In this document: positions 7,441 to 15,399 of the stretch, one piece after another
Numbering within the stretch: the first letter of the stretch is position 1
How the letters are laid out: the number at the start of each line of letters is the position of its first letter
Assembly: GCA_051000345.1 (NCBI GenBank)
Contig: JBPCOJ010000063.1
Location: forward strand, 1-26,002
From: JBHENC01 sp051000345
GTDB lineage: Bacteria > Acidobacteriota > Blastocatellia > Pyrinomonadales > Pyrinomonadaceae
Length of the DNA stretch: 26,002 bases
Direction of reading: 5' to 3'
Made by a program: the position numbers and the translations under genes
The notes under the pieces: generated by a model
Told to the model about the DNA's origin: nothing
Seen by the model: only the letters and a program-made list of their open reading frames with translations
The model's database searches: none

Positions 7441-8526
7441 ATGACTCACGAAGAATACAAGGATTTGCTCGCGCTCGAAGCGCTGCATTCGCTCGATAAA
7501 GCGGAAGCCTCGCTGCTGCATGAGCATCTTGCGACTTGCGACGAATGCCATAGCGAACTAATCGAGTGGCGCGACGCGGCGGCCTTGCTCGCTCCCTCTG
7601 TCGATCAAGTCGCCCCGCCGGAAACGCTGCGCGCAAGAATTCTCGATAGCATAAAAGAAACAAATGCTTTTTCGCACGCCCCGACAAACGGCGAAGCGAA
7701 CGCGGATTTGGAAACGCGCAGCAGCAAGGAAACGGGAAAAGTCTTGCCGTTGCGAAAGAAAAACGACGCGGGCGTTGATAAAGCTTTCGTCGGCAAATCC
7801 GCTTGGTGGTCGGGCGCGCTCGCGGCTTCGCTCCTTGTCGGGGCGCTTATCGTCTCGCTCGTTGTGTTCTGGCAACGCAACAACGCGCAGCAGCAAGAAC
7901 AAGCGCGCCTTTCAAGCCGCAACGATGATAAGCAAGCGGAGTCAAATCAATCGCCGCCGCGCAACGATGCGACTCAAACAGAGAGAGCGCCGCTCCCGAA
8001 CAGCAACGATGACAATGAAGCGCCGCCGCAGATTAACCGTTCGTCGAATCGGGACTTGCCGAATCGAAACGATGGGGCTAATCGGCAGGACAAAAAAACC
8101 GTAGAGCGTAAAGCTAATGCGCCCGCAGCCAATCGTCGCCCGCAAATCGCTGAACCTCCCGTTACTTCTGAACCGGATGCTTCCGCAGCGGCTACGCGAA
8201 TTGTCCAACTCGCCGGAACGGAAAAGGCTCCGCAAGCACACGCCCGCATGGTCTTTGACAAGAGTACGGGCAACATGACCGTTACTGTCTCTGATCTGCC
8301 GCCGCCAGCCGCAGGCCGAGCTTATCAACTATGGTTCATCGTCAAAGGGCATCCGATTCCGGGCAGTGTTTTCGTCACCGGACAAGAAGGCCGGGCTATG
8401 CTGCGCGGACAGATTCCCGCAGGGGCGCGTGACGCTACGGCCTTCGCCGTCACTCTTGAAAAATCGAACGGCGCAAACAAGCCTTCAGGAGCTAAATATC
8501 TGCTCGGCTCCATCAACGCATCTTAA
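7441..8526 (+). CDS. Anti-sigma factor, RskA-like, single-pass membrane protein
   Basis: Holds the upstream ECF sigma factor inactive at the membrane. The 361-residue protein has an N-terminal zinc-binding anti-sigma motif (H29-x3-C33-x2-C36), one transmembrane helix at about residues 122-143, a long Asn/Asp/Gln/Pro-rich linker (about 150-235), and an RskA C-terminal domain (VSDLPPPAAGRAYQLWFIV ... AFAVTLEKSNG). The topology implies a cytoplasmic N-terminus and an extracytoplasmic sensing domain. The ATG at 7441 is preferred over the TTG directly before it. The gene is translationally close to the sigma gene (8-nt gap) and very likely in one operon. Confidence 0.9.
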   Translation: MTHEEYKDLLALEALHSLDKAEASLLHEHLATCDECHSELIEWRDAAALLAPSVDQVAPPETLRARILDSIKETNAFSHAPTNGEANADLETRSSKETGKVLPLRKKNDAGVDKAFVGKSAWWSGALAASLLVGALIVSLVVFWQRNNAQQQEQARLSSRNDDKQAESNQSPPRNDATQTERAPLPNSNDDNEAPPQINRSSNRDLPNRNDGANRQDKKTVERKANAPAANRRPQIAEPPVTSEPDASAAATRIVQLAGTEKAPQAHARMVFDKSTGNMTVTVSDLPPPAAGRAYQLWFIVKGHPIPGSVFVTGQEGRAMLRGQIPAGARDATAFAVTLEKSNGANKPSGAKYLLGSINAS

Positions 8527-8576
8527 ATTTCAAGGATGCGTTTAATCCGAAAATAATCGCTCTGCTTCGGGGAAAA

Positions 8577-8582
8577 TATAAT
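8577..8582 (+). promoter_or_regulatory. Candidate -10 hexamer upstream of the small gene at 8648
   Basis: A consensus TATAAT stands in an A-rich stretch 65 nt before the start of the small gene, in a 121-nt gap. No good -35 is visible at the right distance and there is no upstream TG. Confidence 0.35.
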
Positions 8583-8647
8583 CTTCGTGGTATACCTGTG
8601 TGCGAGAGTTCGCTTGATAAATTGAATATCAGAAAGAGGCAGGAACA

Positions 8648-8872
8648 ATGGTCGAGGATCAATCAAAGAAAACGGAAGCACAGGAAACGAAAACACCAAA
8701 TGTCGTCTCCGACAAAACAGGCCAGTACGATGCACGCTTTATGCTATGGCGCATGTTCTGCGACGAGCACAAGATTCCCGTCGAAACATTACCGGGCGAT
8801 TTAAGCGGCGACGCGAAAGAAAAGTGGGAGAAGGTGAAGGAAAGAGGGCTAAAGAAACCGGATGAACAATAA
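8648..8872 (+). CDS. Small hydrophilic protein of unknown function
   Basis: A 74-residue protein I do not recognise. It has a charged, Lys/Glu-rich N-terminus (about 1-22), a more conserved-looking core (YDARFMLWRMFCDEHKIPVE) with one Cys, and a charged helical C-terminus (GDAKEKWEKVKERGLKKP). There is no signal peptide or membrane segment. Evidence that it is real: an ATG preceded by a purine-rich gaggcagga ribosome binding site, a consensus -10 hexamer 65 nt upstream, and amino-acid composition typical of coding sequence. It ends 88 nt before the convergent metallo-hydrolase gene. Confidence 0.7.
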   Translation: MVEDQSKKTEAQETKTPNVVSDKTGQYDARFMLWRMFCDEHKIPVETLPGDLSGDAKEKWEKVKERGLKKPDEQ

Positions 8873-8960
8873 TTGTTGAAGCGAACACGACGCACAGGCT
8901 TTCAACGCCCGGCGATTCGTTTTTCACTTTACATCGCCGCGCCGTTCATCGCTTTGTCGT

Positions 8961-9629
8961 TCAATCTGTATTCGTGAGAAACGGATTGTATTGCCGCTCT
9001 CGCCCGATAGTCGTCGTTTCGCCGTGTCCGCTGTAAACCTTCACGTCGTCGCCGAGCGGCACGATTTTTTTCAAAATCGAATCCATCAATTCCCGCATCG
9101 ATCCGCCCGGCAAATCCGTTCTCCCTATCGAGCCGCTGAACAAACAATCGCCGCTGAAAACCGCGCGCTCATTTTTTTCAAAAAGCACGACGTGGCCGGG
9201 CGCGTGTCCCGGACAATGAAGCACCTCGAAATTTAATTGCCCGACAGTGTAACGCTCGCCATCCGTCCAATATCTATCGAGCGCGGGCGGCGCGTCATAT
9301 TCCAATCCGAACGCTGCCCACTGCCCGCGCGGAATCCCCAACCAAGCAGGCTGCTCCGCGAGCGCCGTGTACAAAGCCTCGTCCGCCGCGTGCAGAATTA
9401 TCTCCGCTTCCGGGTAAAGTTTTTTTAGTTCACCAACGCCGCCGATATGGTCTACATGCGCGTGCGTCAAAGCAATCGCCTGCAATTTCAGTTCATGGCG
9501 CTGGAGTGCGGCGGCAATCAATCCGGCATCGCCGCCCGGGTCGATACAAATGGCCTGCCGCGTTTTTTCGCAGCCGACGATACGCGCGTTCTGCTGAAAT
9601 AATGTGACGACGAATTCTTCAACGATCAT
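8961..9629 (-). CDS. MBL-fold metallo-hydrolase (glyoxalase II-like)
   Basis: Dinuclear-metal hydrolase of the metallo-beta-lactamase superfamily, 222 residues, close in length to short glyoxalase II-like thioesterases. The metal-binding signature THAHVDHIGG carries H56, H58, D60 and H61. Later ligands are expected in CPGHAPGHV, FSGDCLF and SGHGETT, all present in order. The GSIGRTDLPGG stretch is common in glyoxalase II-like members. The substrate cannot be assigned from sequence; hydroxyacylglutathione is only one possibility. It is divergent from amrS, with a 95-nt shared upstream region. Confidence 0.9.
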   Translation of the reverse strand: MIVEEFVVTLFQQNARIVGCEKTRQAICIDPGGDAGLIAAALQRHELKLQAIALTHAHVDHIGGVGELKKLYPEAEIILHAADEALYTALAEQPAWLGIPRGQWAAFGLEYDAPPALDRYWTDGERYTVGQLNFEVLHCPGHAPGHVVLFEKNERAVFSGDCLFSGSIGRTDLPGGSMRELMDSILKKIVPLGDDVKVYSGHGETTTIGRERQYNPFLTNTD

Positions 9630-9724
9630 AATGGTTTCAAGGCAGTAGGAAATTTCAAAATGAGCATCTAAAATAGCACAAAACCTTACGCCGGAATCCG
9701 CTATCCGATGGAGATTTTAAGATC

Positions 9725-10798
9725 ATGCCGATGAGCACACAGGCGAGTTCGCTTGCCGAAATTTTAGACGAAAACACAATTGAAGCCGCCGAAGAGTTAA
9801 TCGAGCGACTGCCCGGAAACGACGTGCGCTGCTACGCCTGCGGGCATCGCTGTCTCGTCAAAGACGGCAGGCGCGGTATTTGCAAAGTGCGCTTTAACGA
9901 AGCTGGCAGATTACTCGTTCCCGCCAACTACGTCGCCGCGCTCGCCTGCGATCCAACCGAAAAGAAACCTTTTTTTCACGCGTTGCCCGGCTCCGACACG
10001 CTCACTTTCGGAATGCTCGGCTGCGATTTGCACTGCGGTTACTGCCAGAATTGGCTGACATCGCAAGCCTTGCGCGACGGCGCGGCGGGCGTTGCGCCGA
10101 AAATTGTTACGGCTGAAAGATTAATTGCGCTGGCGCTCGCGCACGGCGCGCGAATGGTCGGATCGAGTTACAACGAACCGCTCATCACTGCGGAGTGGGC
10201 GGTGGAAGTTTTCAAGCGCGCGAAGCCAGCCGGACTCAAAACGGCGTTCATCTCGAACGGCAATGCGACGCCGCAGGTCTTGGATTTTCTGCGCCCTTGG
10301 ACGGATTGCTACAAGATAGATTTGAAGTCGATGGATGACCGCAATTATCGTCAACTCGGCGGCGTCGTGGACAACATTCTGGAAACGATTAAGATGGTTT
10401 ACGCGCGCGGTTTCTGGACGGAGGTAGTAACGCTGATCGTTCCCGGCTTCAACGATTCCACAGACGAATTGAAACGAGCGGCAGATTACATCGCATCAGT
10501 TTCGCCGGATATTCCTTGGCACGTCACGGCGTTTCATCAAGATTACAATATGACTGAAAATGCTAACACTACCGCCGAACAACTCGTTCGTGCCTGCGAG
10601 ATCGGGCGCAAGGCGGGTTTGCGTTTTGTTTATGCGGGCAATCAACCGGGCAGAGTCGGGCGTTGGGAAAATACTTACTGCCCGTCATGCGACGAACTTC
10701 TTATCGAACGCTACGGCTATATTATCAAGCGAATGAAAGTGACGGGCGATGGGAGGTGTCCGTCATGCGCGACAAAGATTCCGGGCGCGTGGTCTTGA
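9725..10798 (+). CDS. amrS: AmmeMemoRadiSam system radical SAM enzyme AmrS
   Basis: Radical S-adenosylmethionine protein of 357 residues related to pyruvate-formate-lyase activating enzymes. The 4Fe-4S cluster cysteines are C100, C104 and C107 (GCDLHCGYCQNW). The N-terminus carries a cysteine set (C36, C39, C43, C53) and the C-terminus a second one (CPSC...CPSC), both typical of AmrS. The family is defined by co-occurrence with AMMECR1 (AmmeA) and Memo (AmmeB) proteins. Neither is in this window, and the reaction is not established to my knowledge. The ATG at 9725 has TGGAG at 9709-9713; an ATG at 9731 is also possible. Confidence 0.88.
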   Translation: MPMSTQASSLAEILDENTIEAAEELIERLPGNDVRCYACGHRCLVKDGRRGICKVRFNEAGRLLVPANYVAALACDPTEKKPFFHALPGSDTLTFGMLGCDLHCGYCQNWLTSQALRDGAAGVAPKIVTAERLIALALAHGARMVGSSYNEPLITAEWAVEVFKRAKPAGLKTAFISNGNATPQVLDFLRPWTDCYKIDLKSMDDRNYRQLGGVVDNILETIKMVYARGFWTEVVTLIVPGFNDSTDELKRAADYIASVSPDIPWHVTAFHQDYNMTENANTTAEQLVRACEIGRKAGLRFVYAGNQPGRVGRWENTYCPSCDELLIERYGYIIKRMKVTGDGRCPSCATKIPGAWS

Positions 10799-10850
10799 AA
10801 GTGATACAGAGCAAAAGCGACGAAGAACAACGCGATTGAACGTAGAGCAC

Positions 10851-10893
10851 GAAAGGGACGAAGCGAGATTATCGCTTCGTCCCTTTCCATTTT
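10851..10893 (+). terminator. Strong stem-loop between convergent amrS and the TonB-domain gene
   Basis: A perfect 16-bp stem (10851-10866 with 10872-10887) closes a 5-nt loop. It is followed on the plus strand by a short T-containing stretch (cattttc). It sits between the 3' ends of two convergent genes and probably ends amrS transcription; it may also help in the other direction. Confidence 0.7.
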
Positions 10894-10910
10894 CCCGCAA
10901 AGATGAATCG

Positions 10911-12125
10911 TTACTCGTCGGTCTTTTTTCTCAGGCGCATTGAGCGCACCACTACCGGGTCGTTCGTTGTTTTGACGGTGTAGTCGGCAGGCACTTCAAA
11001 AAGCGAGCGGGCGGGTTCGCCGCGCACGATGTTGGTCAAACGGTAAGTATCAATGCCGGTGCGCGGATCGTCGTGCTTGGTTAGGACGACAACCTTCAAC
11101 TCTGGCGAGTACCAGCGCTCCGTGACAACTTTGATCGGGAGTTCGTTGCCGAGTTGTCCCGCCGGAATAGTGATGGTGGAACGCGCGCCTTCGGCTTCGA
11201 CGCCTTCGATGATTTGCGTGCCGAGTTGTTCGGCGTTTGAGAAAAGCGGCGCGGGCCGCCCGTCCGTCGGGCGGTTCGGCACTTGGCCTATCATGGATTT
11301 GTCGCGCGCTGTAAAATTGAAGAAGATGTTGCGCTCGACTTTCGCGGGCACGCCGTTTTGCTCGGCGGGCTTGAATCGTAATTGCTTTGCCGTGTCGATT
11401 GCTGCCTGCCGCAGCAAGGGATGACCGTCAACCGCCGTTGCTGAAACAACTTCGCCCGCTTCATTAACTTCTGCAACAACCTTCACTTTGCCCTGTATTC
11501 CGGCGGTAATCGCGGCGGGCGGATAAACAGGTCTTACGAATTTAGCGAGTTGAGCGTCCGGCGTATCTAACACTACGGTAAAGCGCGGTATCTCGATTTT
11601 TCGCGCGGTGCGGGTGGTGCTATTCAAAAGATAGTCAACGCCCGCCACAGGGTCGTTGATGATAACCATTATCGGAATCTTGTCAGCTGCTGAAGTGCCG
11701 ACGCCGGAGAATGATAATTCGTTGCGCGTGCGGCCTTCGCTGTCACGGTAGATAGTCTGTATAAACTTATGCGTGATGCGATTACCGTCGCCGAGCGGTT
11801 GCGTTTTCTCCGTGATCGCCACAGCCGAAAACGGCGCGCTCTTTATCACCTTGCCGTCGGAACTCAATTCGGAAGCGATAAAATCGACGTTGCCGCTCTG
11901 ATTAAGTGCGATAACAGACGCCGCTTCGCCGGACGCTTCGCCTGAAACAACGCTGCCATCCGGCATGTTAAGTTGAATCTGGCGGCGCACAATCGTCGTG
12001 CCGGGTTCTTGTTTCGCCGGTGCGTTCTCCGGCACGGATGTTTGCGCGCCCGCGCCATGTGTCGCCGCGAGCACGAACAAAAGGGCGCAGATGAAAGCCG
12101 TCGGAAAGTTTCTGTGAATTCTCAT
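10911..12125 (-). CDS. Secreted protein with internal TonB C-terminal domain
   Basis: A 404-residue exported protein. A signal peptide (about residues 1-27, MRIHRNFPTAFICALLF...THGAGA) is followed by a domain with SAPFSAVAITEKTQPLGDG and YRDSEGRTRNELSF (about 40-190). Next comes a TonB C-terminal fold (about 193-270: RPVYPPAAITAGIQGKVKV, GHPLLRQAAIDTAKQLRFKP), then a final domain (about 280-404: ERWYSPELKVVVLTKHDDP, YRLTNIVRGEP, LFEVPADYTVK). I associate the first and last domains with one contiguous acidobacterial family, so TonB looks inserted. There is no N-terminal membrane anchor as in classical TonB. Start at 12125 because GGAG lies just upstream; a longer open frame to 12188 lacks this support. 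Last gene of the sigma/anti-sigma cluster. Confidence 0.85.
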   Translation of the reverse strand: MRIHRNFPTAFICALLFVLAATHGAGAQTSVPENAPAKQEPGTTIVRRQIQLNMPDGSVVSGEASGEAASVIALNQSGNVDFIASELSSDGKVIKSAPFSAVAITEKTQPLGDGNRITHKFIQTIYRDSEGRTRNELSFSGVGTSAADKIPIMVIINDPVAGVDYLLNSTTRTARKIEIPRFTVVLDTPDAQLAKFVRPVYPPAAITAGIQGKVKVVAEVNEAGEVVSATAVDGHPLLRQAAIDTAKQLRFKPAEQNGVPAKVERNIFFNFTARDKSMIGQVPNRPTDGRPAPLFSNAEQLGTQIIEGVEAEGARSTITIPAGQLGNELPIKVVTERWYSPELKVVVLTKHDDPRTGIDTYRLTNIVRGEPARSLFEVPADYTVKTTNDPVVVRSMRLRKKTDE

Positions 12126-12211
12126 TGCTTTAACTCCTTCAAAGTTATTTAAGATGCCGGAAGAAAAGTTATGTCCAATTTTCGTCACCGGTTAAGCGCG
12201 GCCTTTTGCTT

Positions 12212-13129
12212 CTAGCGCACGAAACGAATCGCGCGCGCGAGGCCGTTTTGCCCGACGAGCACATCGGCTTTGACGGGTTCGGCGGCGCGTTCCATGTTCA
12301 TCGGTAAACCAAAGGTAAGTAAGGCCGAACGCGGCAGTTCAACGCGCACAAGCTGTCCGCCGTCCTGCGCCGCGAGATTGTTGGCATCGCCAAGCGGCAG
12401 AAAGTCAGTCGCAATTTCATCACGGTTCGCCGCTGCCGTCTCGTCTGTGAAATCCGCCCGTGAATCATTGCGATTCAAACGCTCTTTATGATTATTACTG
12501 CGGCGCGCGCCATTTTTATTCGTGGCATTTGCGACGGTCAAATAATCCGCACGGTTCGACGCACGCGCGTTTGCGGTTTGTTGTGTCGCTTTGATTATTT
12601 CAACGGGCGCGATGTCCGGCGACGGCGCGATTGTTTGCGAAGCCTCGCCGTTTTCTTGCGCGTCGGGCGCGTTCGCTGCCGAAAGCCTTGCGCCTGAACT
12701 TATGGCGCTTGTCGTCGCCGTTTCTGTTCCACGCTGCGCGTAGAAAAAGCGCGTTGCCGCCGTCAAGCCGAAACATACCAGAAGCATCGCCGCCACAGCC
12801 GTCCACACGATTCGACGGCGCGGAGTTTTCGCCTTGAAAAAGCTGACGGTAGAAGCGGGCGCGGGTGAGTGTGAAGTTATGATCGTGTCGGCGGCGAGTT
12901 TCTGAAAAGCGGCGCGAAGCGCAGTTTCGATTTGCGGCGGCGCTTCGATGTTTTCGCTTGCCGACGCAAACGCGCGCAAGTAATGCGTCAACGCGCGCTC
13001 CTCTGTGAGCCGCGCGGCGCAGGGCGCGCAATTTTCCGCGTGTGCCGCAGCGTCGGCGCGCAAGGCGGCGTCCATCACATTGGCGCGCGCCAGATCAATT
13101 AGAACCGTTTCAAATTTTCCGCAGTTCAT
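12212..13129 (-). CDS. Zinc-finger anti-sigma factor, membrane-anchored
   Basis: A 305-residue partner of the preceding ECF sigma factor. The N-terminus has the ZAS motif H30-x3-C34-x2-C37 (AHAENCAPCAARL). A single transmembrane helix follows the basic PRRRIVWTAVAAMLLVCFG stretch (about residues 105-125). The remaining extracytoplasmic part is low-complexity (Asn/Arg/Asp and Ala-rich) with a short hydrophobic C-terminal block (VRVELPRSALLTFGLPMN...VLVGQNGLARAIRFVR). Its ATG overlaps the sigma gene stop in an ATGA arrangement, with GAGGTG upstream, indicating translational coupling. The TonB-domain gene follows 86 nt downstream. Confidence 0.88.
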   Translation of the reverse strand: MNCGKFETVLIDLARANVMDAALRADAAAHAENCAPCAARLTEERALTHYLRAFASASENIEAPPQIETALRAAFQKLAADTIITSHSPAPASTVSFFKAKTPRRRIVWTAVAAMLLVCFGLTAATRFFYAQRGTETATTSAISSGARLSAANAPDAQENGEASQTIAPSPDIAPVEIIKATQQTANARASNRADYLTVANATNKNGARRSNNHKERLNRNDSRADFTDETAAANRDEIATDFLPLGDANNLAAQDGGQLVRVELPRSALLTFGLPMNMERAAEPVKADVLVGQNGLARAIRFVR

Positions 13130-13791
13130 ACCAAACACCTCACAGGATTAACCATGCGCGAAGCTTCTTCTGTTTCGCCGCAGATATCGACGCTCGCGTT
13201 GCGCGACGGACGCAGCTTCTCGATGAGCAAGAGGCGCGCGCGGTGCAGTCTCGAGCGAACTGTTCCGATGGCGCAATCGATGACGACGGCGGCCTCCGCG
13301 TAACTCAATTCGTGCAGATCGCAGAGCACCAAGGCTTCGCGGTAATGCGCGGGCAAAGTGGCAATCGCCGCGTGCAGCTGTTCGATCATTTCCTTGCGCG
13401 CGAAGTCGGCGAGCAAATCGTTGTTGTCGATGACGGCAGCCGCAGTTGTAGTAGTGGCGGCGTGCATGTCCGATTCTTCGCTTTCATCTGCGAGCGGCAC
13501 ATAGGATTTATCTCGTTCGAGACAGCGCAGCACATGATGGCGCGCGATGCCGTAGAGATAAGCGGTGAGCGAGCCGCGCGACGGATCGTAGTTCAAATTT
13601 TCAACTTGTATGAGCGCCATAAAGACTTCCTGCGTGACATCCTCCGCGATTATCCGGGAGCCGCACATTTGTAGCGCGTAACGATAAATGCCCGCTTGCC
13701 TGCGTTTGTAAAGCGCGACAAATGCGGCTTCGTCGCCGACCAACGCGCGCCGCAGCAAGTCATCATCGGAAATGTTTTCGGGAACCATCAT
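13126..13791 (-). CDS. ECF-type RNA polymerase sigma factor
   Basis: Group 4 sigma factor of 221 residues. Region 2 spans about residues 20-95 (VALYKRRQAGIYRYALQM, IIAEDVTQEVFMALI, TAYLYGIARHHVLRCLER). Region 4 spans about 140-195 (LPAHYREALVLCDLHELSY and the helix-turn-helix AEAAVVIDCAIGTVRSRLHRAR). A Thr/Ala-rich linker separates the two regions, and about 20 extra residues follow region 4. The start is either of two adjacent ATGs (13791 or 13788). It overlaps the anti-sigma gene by 4 nt. Upstream, three copies of a GAAACTTT-like motif (plus-strand positions 13861-13895) may be its own target promoter. Confidence 0.92.
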   Translation of the reverse strand: MMVPENISDDDLLRRALVGDEAAFVALYKRRQAGIYRYALQMCGSRIIAEDVTQEVFMALIQVENLNYDPSRGSLTAYLYGIARHHVLRCLERDKSYVPLADESEESDMHAATTTTAAAVIDNNDLLADFARKEMIEQLHAAIATLPAHYREALVLCDLHELSYAEAAVVIDCAIGTVRSRLHRARLLLIEKLRPSRNASVDICGETEEASRMVNPVRCLV

Positions 13792-13860
13792 CGCCGTTTT
13801 TCACGTAACGAGGCACGCGCTGACATCGAGCTTACACAAGTGATTCGCCCGGCGCGCGCA

Positions 13861-13895
13861 AAAAGTTCCAGAAAGTTTCGGCGTGCAAAAGTTTC
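13861..13895 (-). promoter_or_regulatory. Triple GAAACTTT/GGAACTTT motif upstream of the ECF sigma gene
   Basis: On the minus strand GAAACTTTT, GAAACTTTC and GGAACTTTT occur at plus positions 13887-13895, 13871-13879 and 13861-13869. They lie 70-105 nt before the sigma gene start. GGAACTT matches the usual ECF -35 core, so autoregulation is plausible. No clear ECF -10 element was identified. Confidence 0.4.
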
Positions 13896-13912
13896 TGCGA
13901 AGAATAAAGGCT

Positions 13913-15202
13913 TTAGAAGTTTGAGGAGCGGCGCGTTTTGCCTTCCGCAGTGCCGAAGACGGGCGAATATTCTTCTTCGTTCTCGGCGGCTTTGAGCGCG
14001 CGTTTGAGTTCGGTGATGTCGCGGCAAATCGAATCGAATTCTTCTTGATCGAAAGGCTGATAGTCGCCCGCGAGTTCGAGCGTGCGTTCGATTCTTTCGT
14101 TCGAGCAATCAATGGCGTTCATCGTCAATTCGTTTGTTTCAATCGCTTCCGTAATCGCATCGCGCGCGGCGACGAAGTTTGCCGCCTGCTCGCAGATGAG
14201 CACCATGTCCGAGCCTGCCTGCACCGCGCGCAAGGAAGCTTCGCCGACAGAAAGAGTTTCCACCACCGCGCCCATTTCCATATCGTCCGTGATAACGAGG
14301 CCGTCGAATTTAAGCGCCTGACGAAGCAAGCGCATCACGACGTTGCCGCTGATAGTCGCGGGCAGTTGGTGCATCGCTTCGAGCGTCGGCAAATCGCGCG
14401 TCCGGCGAAACCATATCTGCAAAAATTCGGAGACCTCCGGGAACGCCGCGTGGCTGACCATCACGGAATGCAAATGCTCGCCCGGACGGTGAAACATCAA
14501 ATCCATGAACGGCACGAGATCGCGCTCGAAAATCTCTTCCCAAGAATGCGTCACAACCGGCAAACGCCTGTGCGAATCGACGCTCGATCCGCCCAAGCCC
14601 GGAAAGTGCTTGCCGCAGCCGAGGATGCCGCCGCGCTGCAAACCGTCGAGATATTCGCCCGCGAGCCTCGAAACTTCCGCCGGATACGCGCCGAAGGTTC
14701 TGCCGCGCAAGCCGTTGTCTTCATTCGCGCCCGACAAATCGATCACCGGCGCGAAGTTGATATTGAAGCCGAGCAGCCGCAGCGCGCGTGCCGAAAGCTC
14801 GCCGAACTTTTGCGCTAATTCAGATCGTCCGGCTTCGCGCACGGCTTTGGCCGACGGCATCGGTTCGCAGATATTGCGAAAACGGTCAACGAGGCCGCCT
14901 TCCTGATCGACGCCGATAAAGATGCCTTTGTCGCCCACCGAATCGCGTATCTGCGCGTTAAGCAGCGCGACTTGCGCAACCGATTCGATGTTGCGCCCGA
15001 AGAGCACGACGCCGCCCGGCTGCACTTCTTCGAGCAACTCGCGCGTCTCCTTTGTCAAACTCGTTTCGGGAAGCCCTATGAAGAGCAATCGCCCGGCCTT
15101 TTCTTTGACGGAAAGTTTGTTTGCAATTGTGGTGGCAGCGGGCGCGGCAAGGTGATCGCTGGCACTTAGCGGCGGCGTGGTGAAATCCTGCTCAATTTTC
15201 AT
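13913..15202 (-). CDS. nagZ: Glycoside hydrolase family 3, probable beta-N-acetylhexosaminidase NagZ
   Basis: Retaining glycosidase, 429 residues, of the NagZ subfamily, which removes N-acetylglucosamine from peptidoglycan fragments during cell-wall recycling. Seen: GVVLFGRNIES, IGVDQEGGLVDRFR, LGFNINFAPVIDLS, the NagZ loop GKHFPGLGGSSVDSHRRLP that carries the catalytic histidine pair, and FDGLVITDDMEMGAV with the nucleophile aspartate. No signal peptide is visible, fitting a cytoplasmic enzyme. A C-terminal charged tail of about 50 residues (DQEEFDSICRDITELKRALKAAE...) extends beyond the barrel and may form a helix. The ECF sigma gene lies 121 nt downstream on the same strand; queG is divergent. 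Confidence 0.9.
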   Translation of the reverse strand: MKIEQDFTTPPLSASDHLAAPAATTIANKLSVKEKAGRLLFIGLPETSLTKETRELLEEVQPGGVVLFGRNIESVAQVALLNAQIRDSVGDKGIFIGVDQEGGLVDRFRNICEPMPSAKAVREAGRSELAQKFGELSARALRLLGFNINFAPVIDLSGANEDNGLRGRTFGAYPAEVSRLAGEYLDGLQRGGILGCGKHFPGLGGSSVDSHRRLPVVTHSWEEIFERDLVPFMDLMFHRPGEHLHSVMVSHAAFPEVSEFLQIWFRRTRDLPTLEAMHQLPATISGNVVMRLLRQALKFDGLVITDDMEMGAVVETLSVGEASLRAVQAGSDMVLICEQAANFVAARDAITEAIETNELTMNAIDCSNERIERTLELAGDYQPFDQEEFDSICRDITELKRALKAAENEEEYSPVFGTAEGKTRRSSNF

Positions 15203-15234
15203 GGAAAAATAGAAGGCGAACGGCGGTTTCTGCT

Positions 15235-15262
15235 CTATGTTGAATTATCTATGTCGAATTAA
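15235..15262. repeat. 14-nt direct repeat in the nagZ-queG divergent region
   Basis: CTATGTTGAATTAT (15235-15248) is followed directly by CTATGTCGAATTAA (15249-15262), 12 of 14 positions identical. It lies 33 nt upstream of the nagZ start in an AT-rich patch. An operator or promoter role is possible but unsupported. Confidence 0.4.
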
Positions 15263-15288
15263 ATTTTTGTGTTCCGCGCGGGGATACG

Positions 15289-15399
15289 TTGAACAAGCTT
15301 AGCCGACTGCGCGAGGAGGGAGAAAGCGCGACGGCGACAACCTTTGAAGAGATTAACGGCTCAAAGTTTGTTTGGCAAGAAGATTCGTCAATAACTTGA
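15289..15399 (+). other. Short coding-like ORF upstream of queG (doubtful)
   Basis: A TTG-initiated frame encodes 36 residues with protein-like composition (NKLSRLREEGESATATTF, then EEINGSKFVWQEDSSIT). No ATG or GTG start is available after the upstream stop at 15241. A purine-rich site is not well placed. It could be a small protein, a leader peptide, or a remnant of a lost gene; chance cannot be excluded. Confidence 0.2.

Noticed and set aside
14045..14818. 257-codon open frame on the plus strand
   Set aside because: Antisense to nagZ, whose conserved motifs run through the whole interval.
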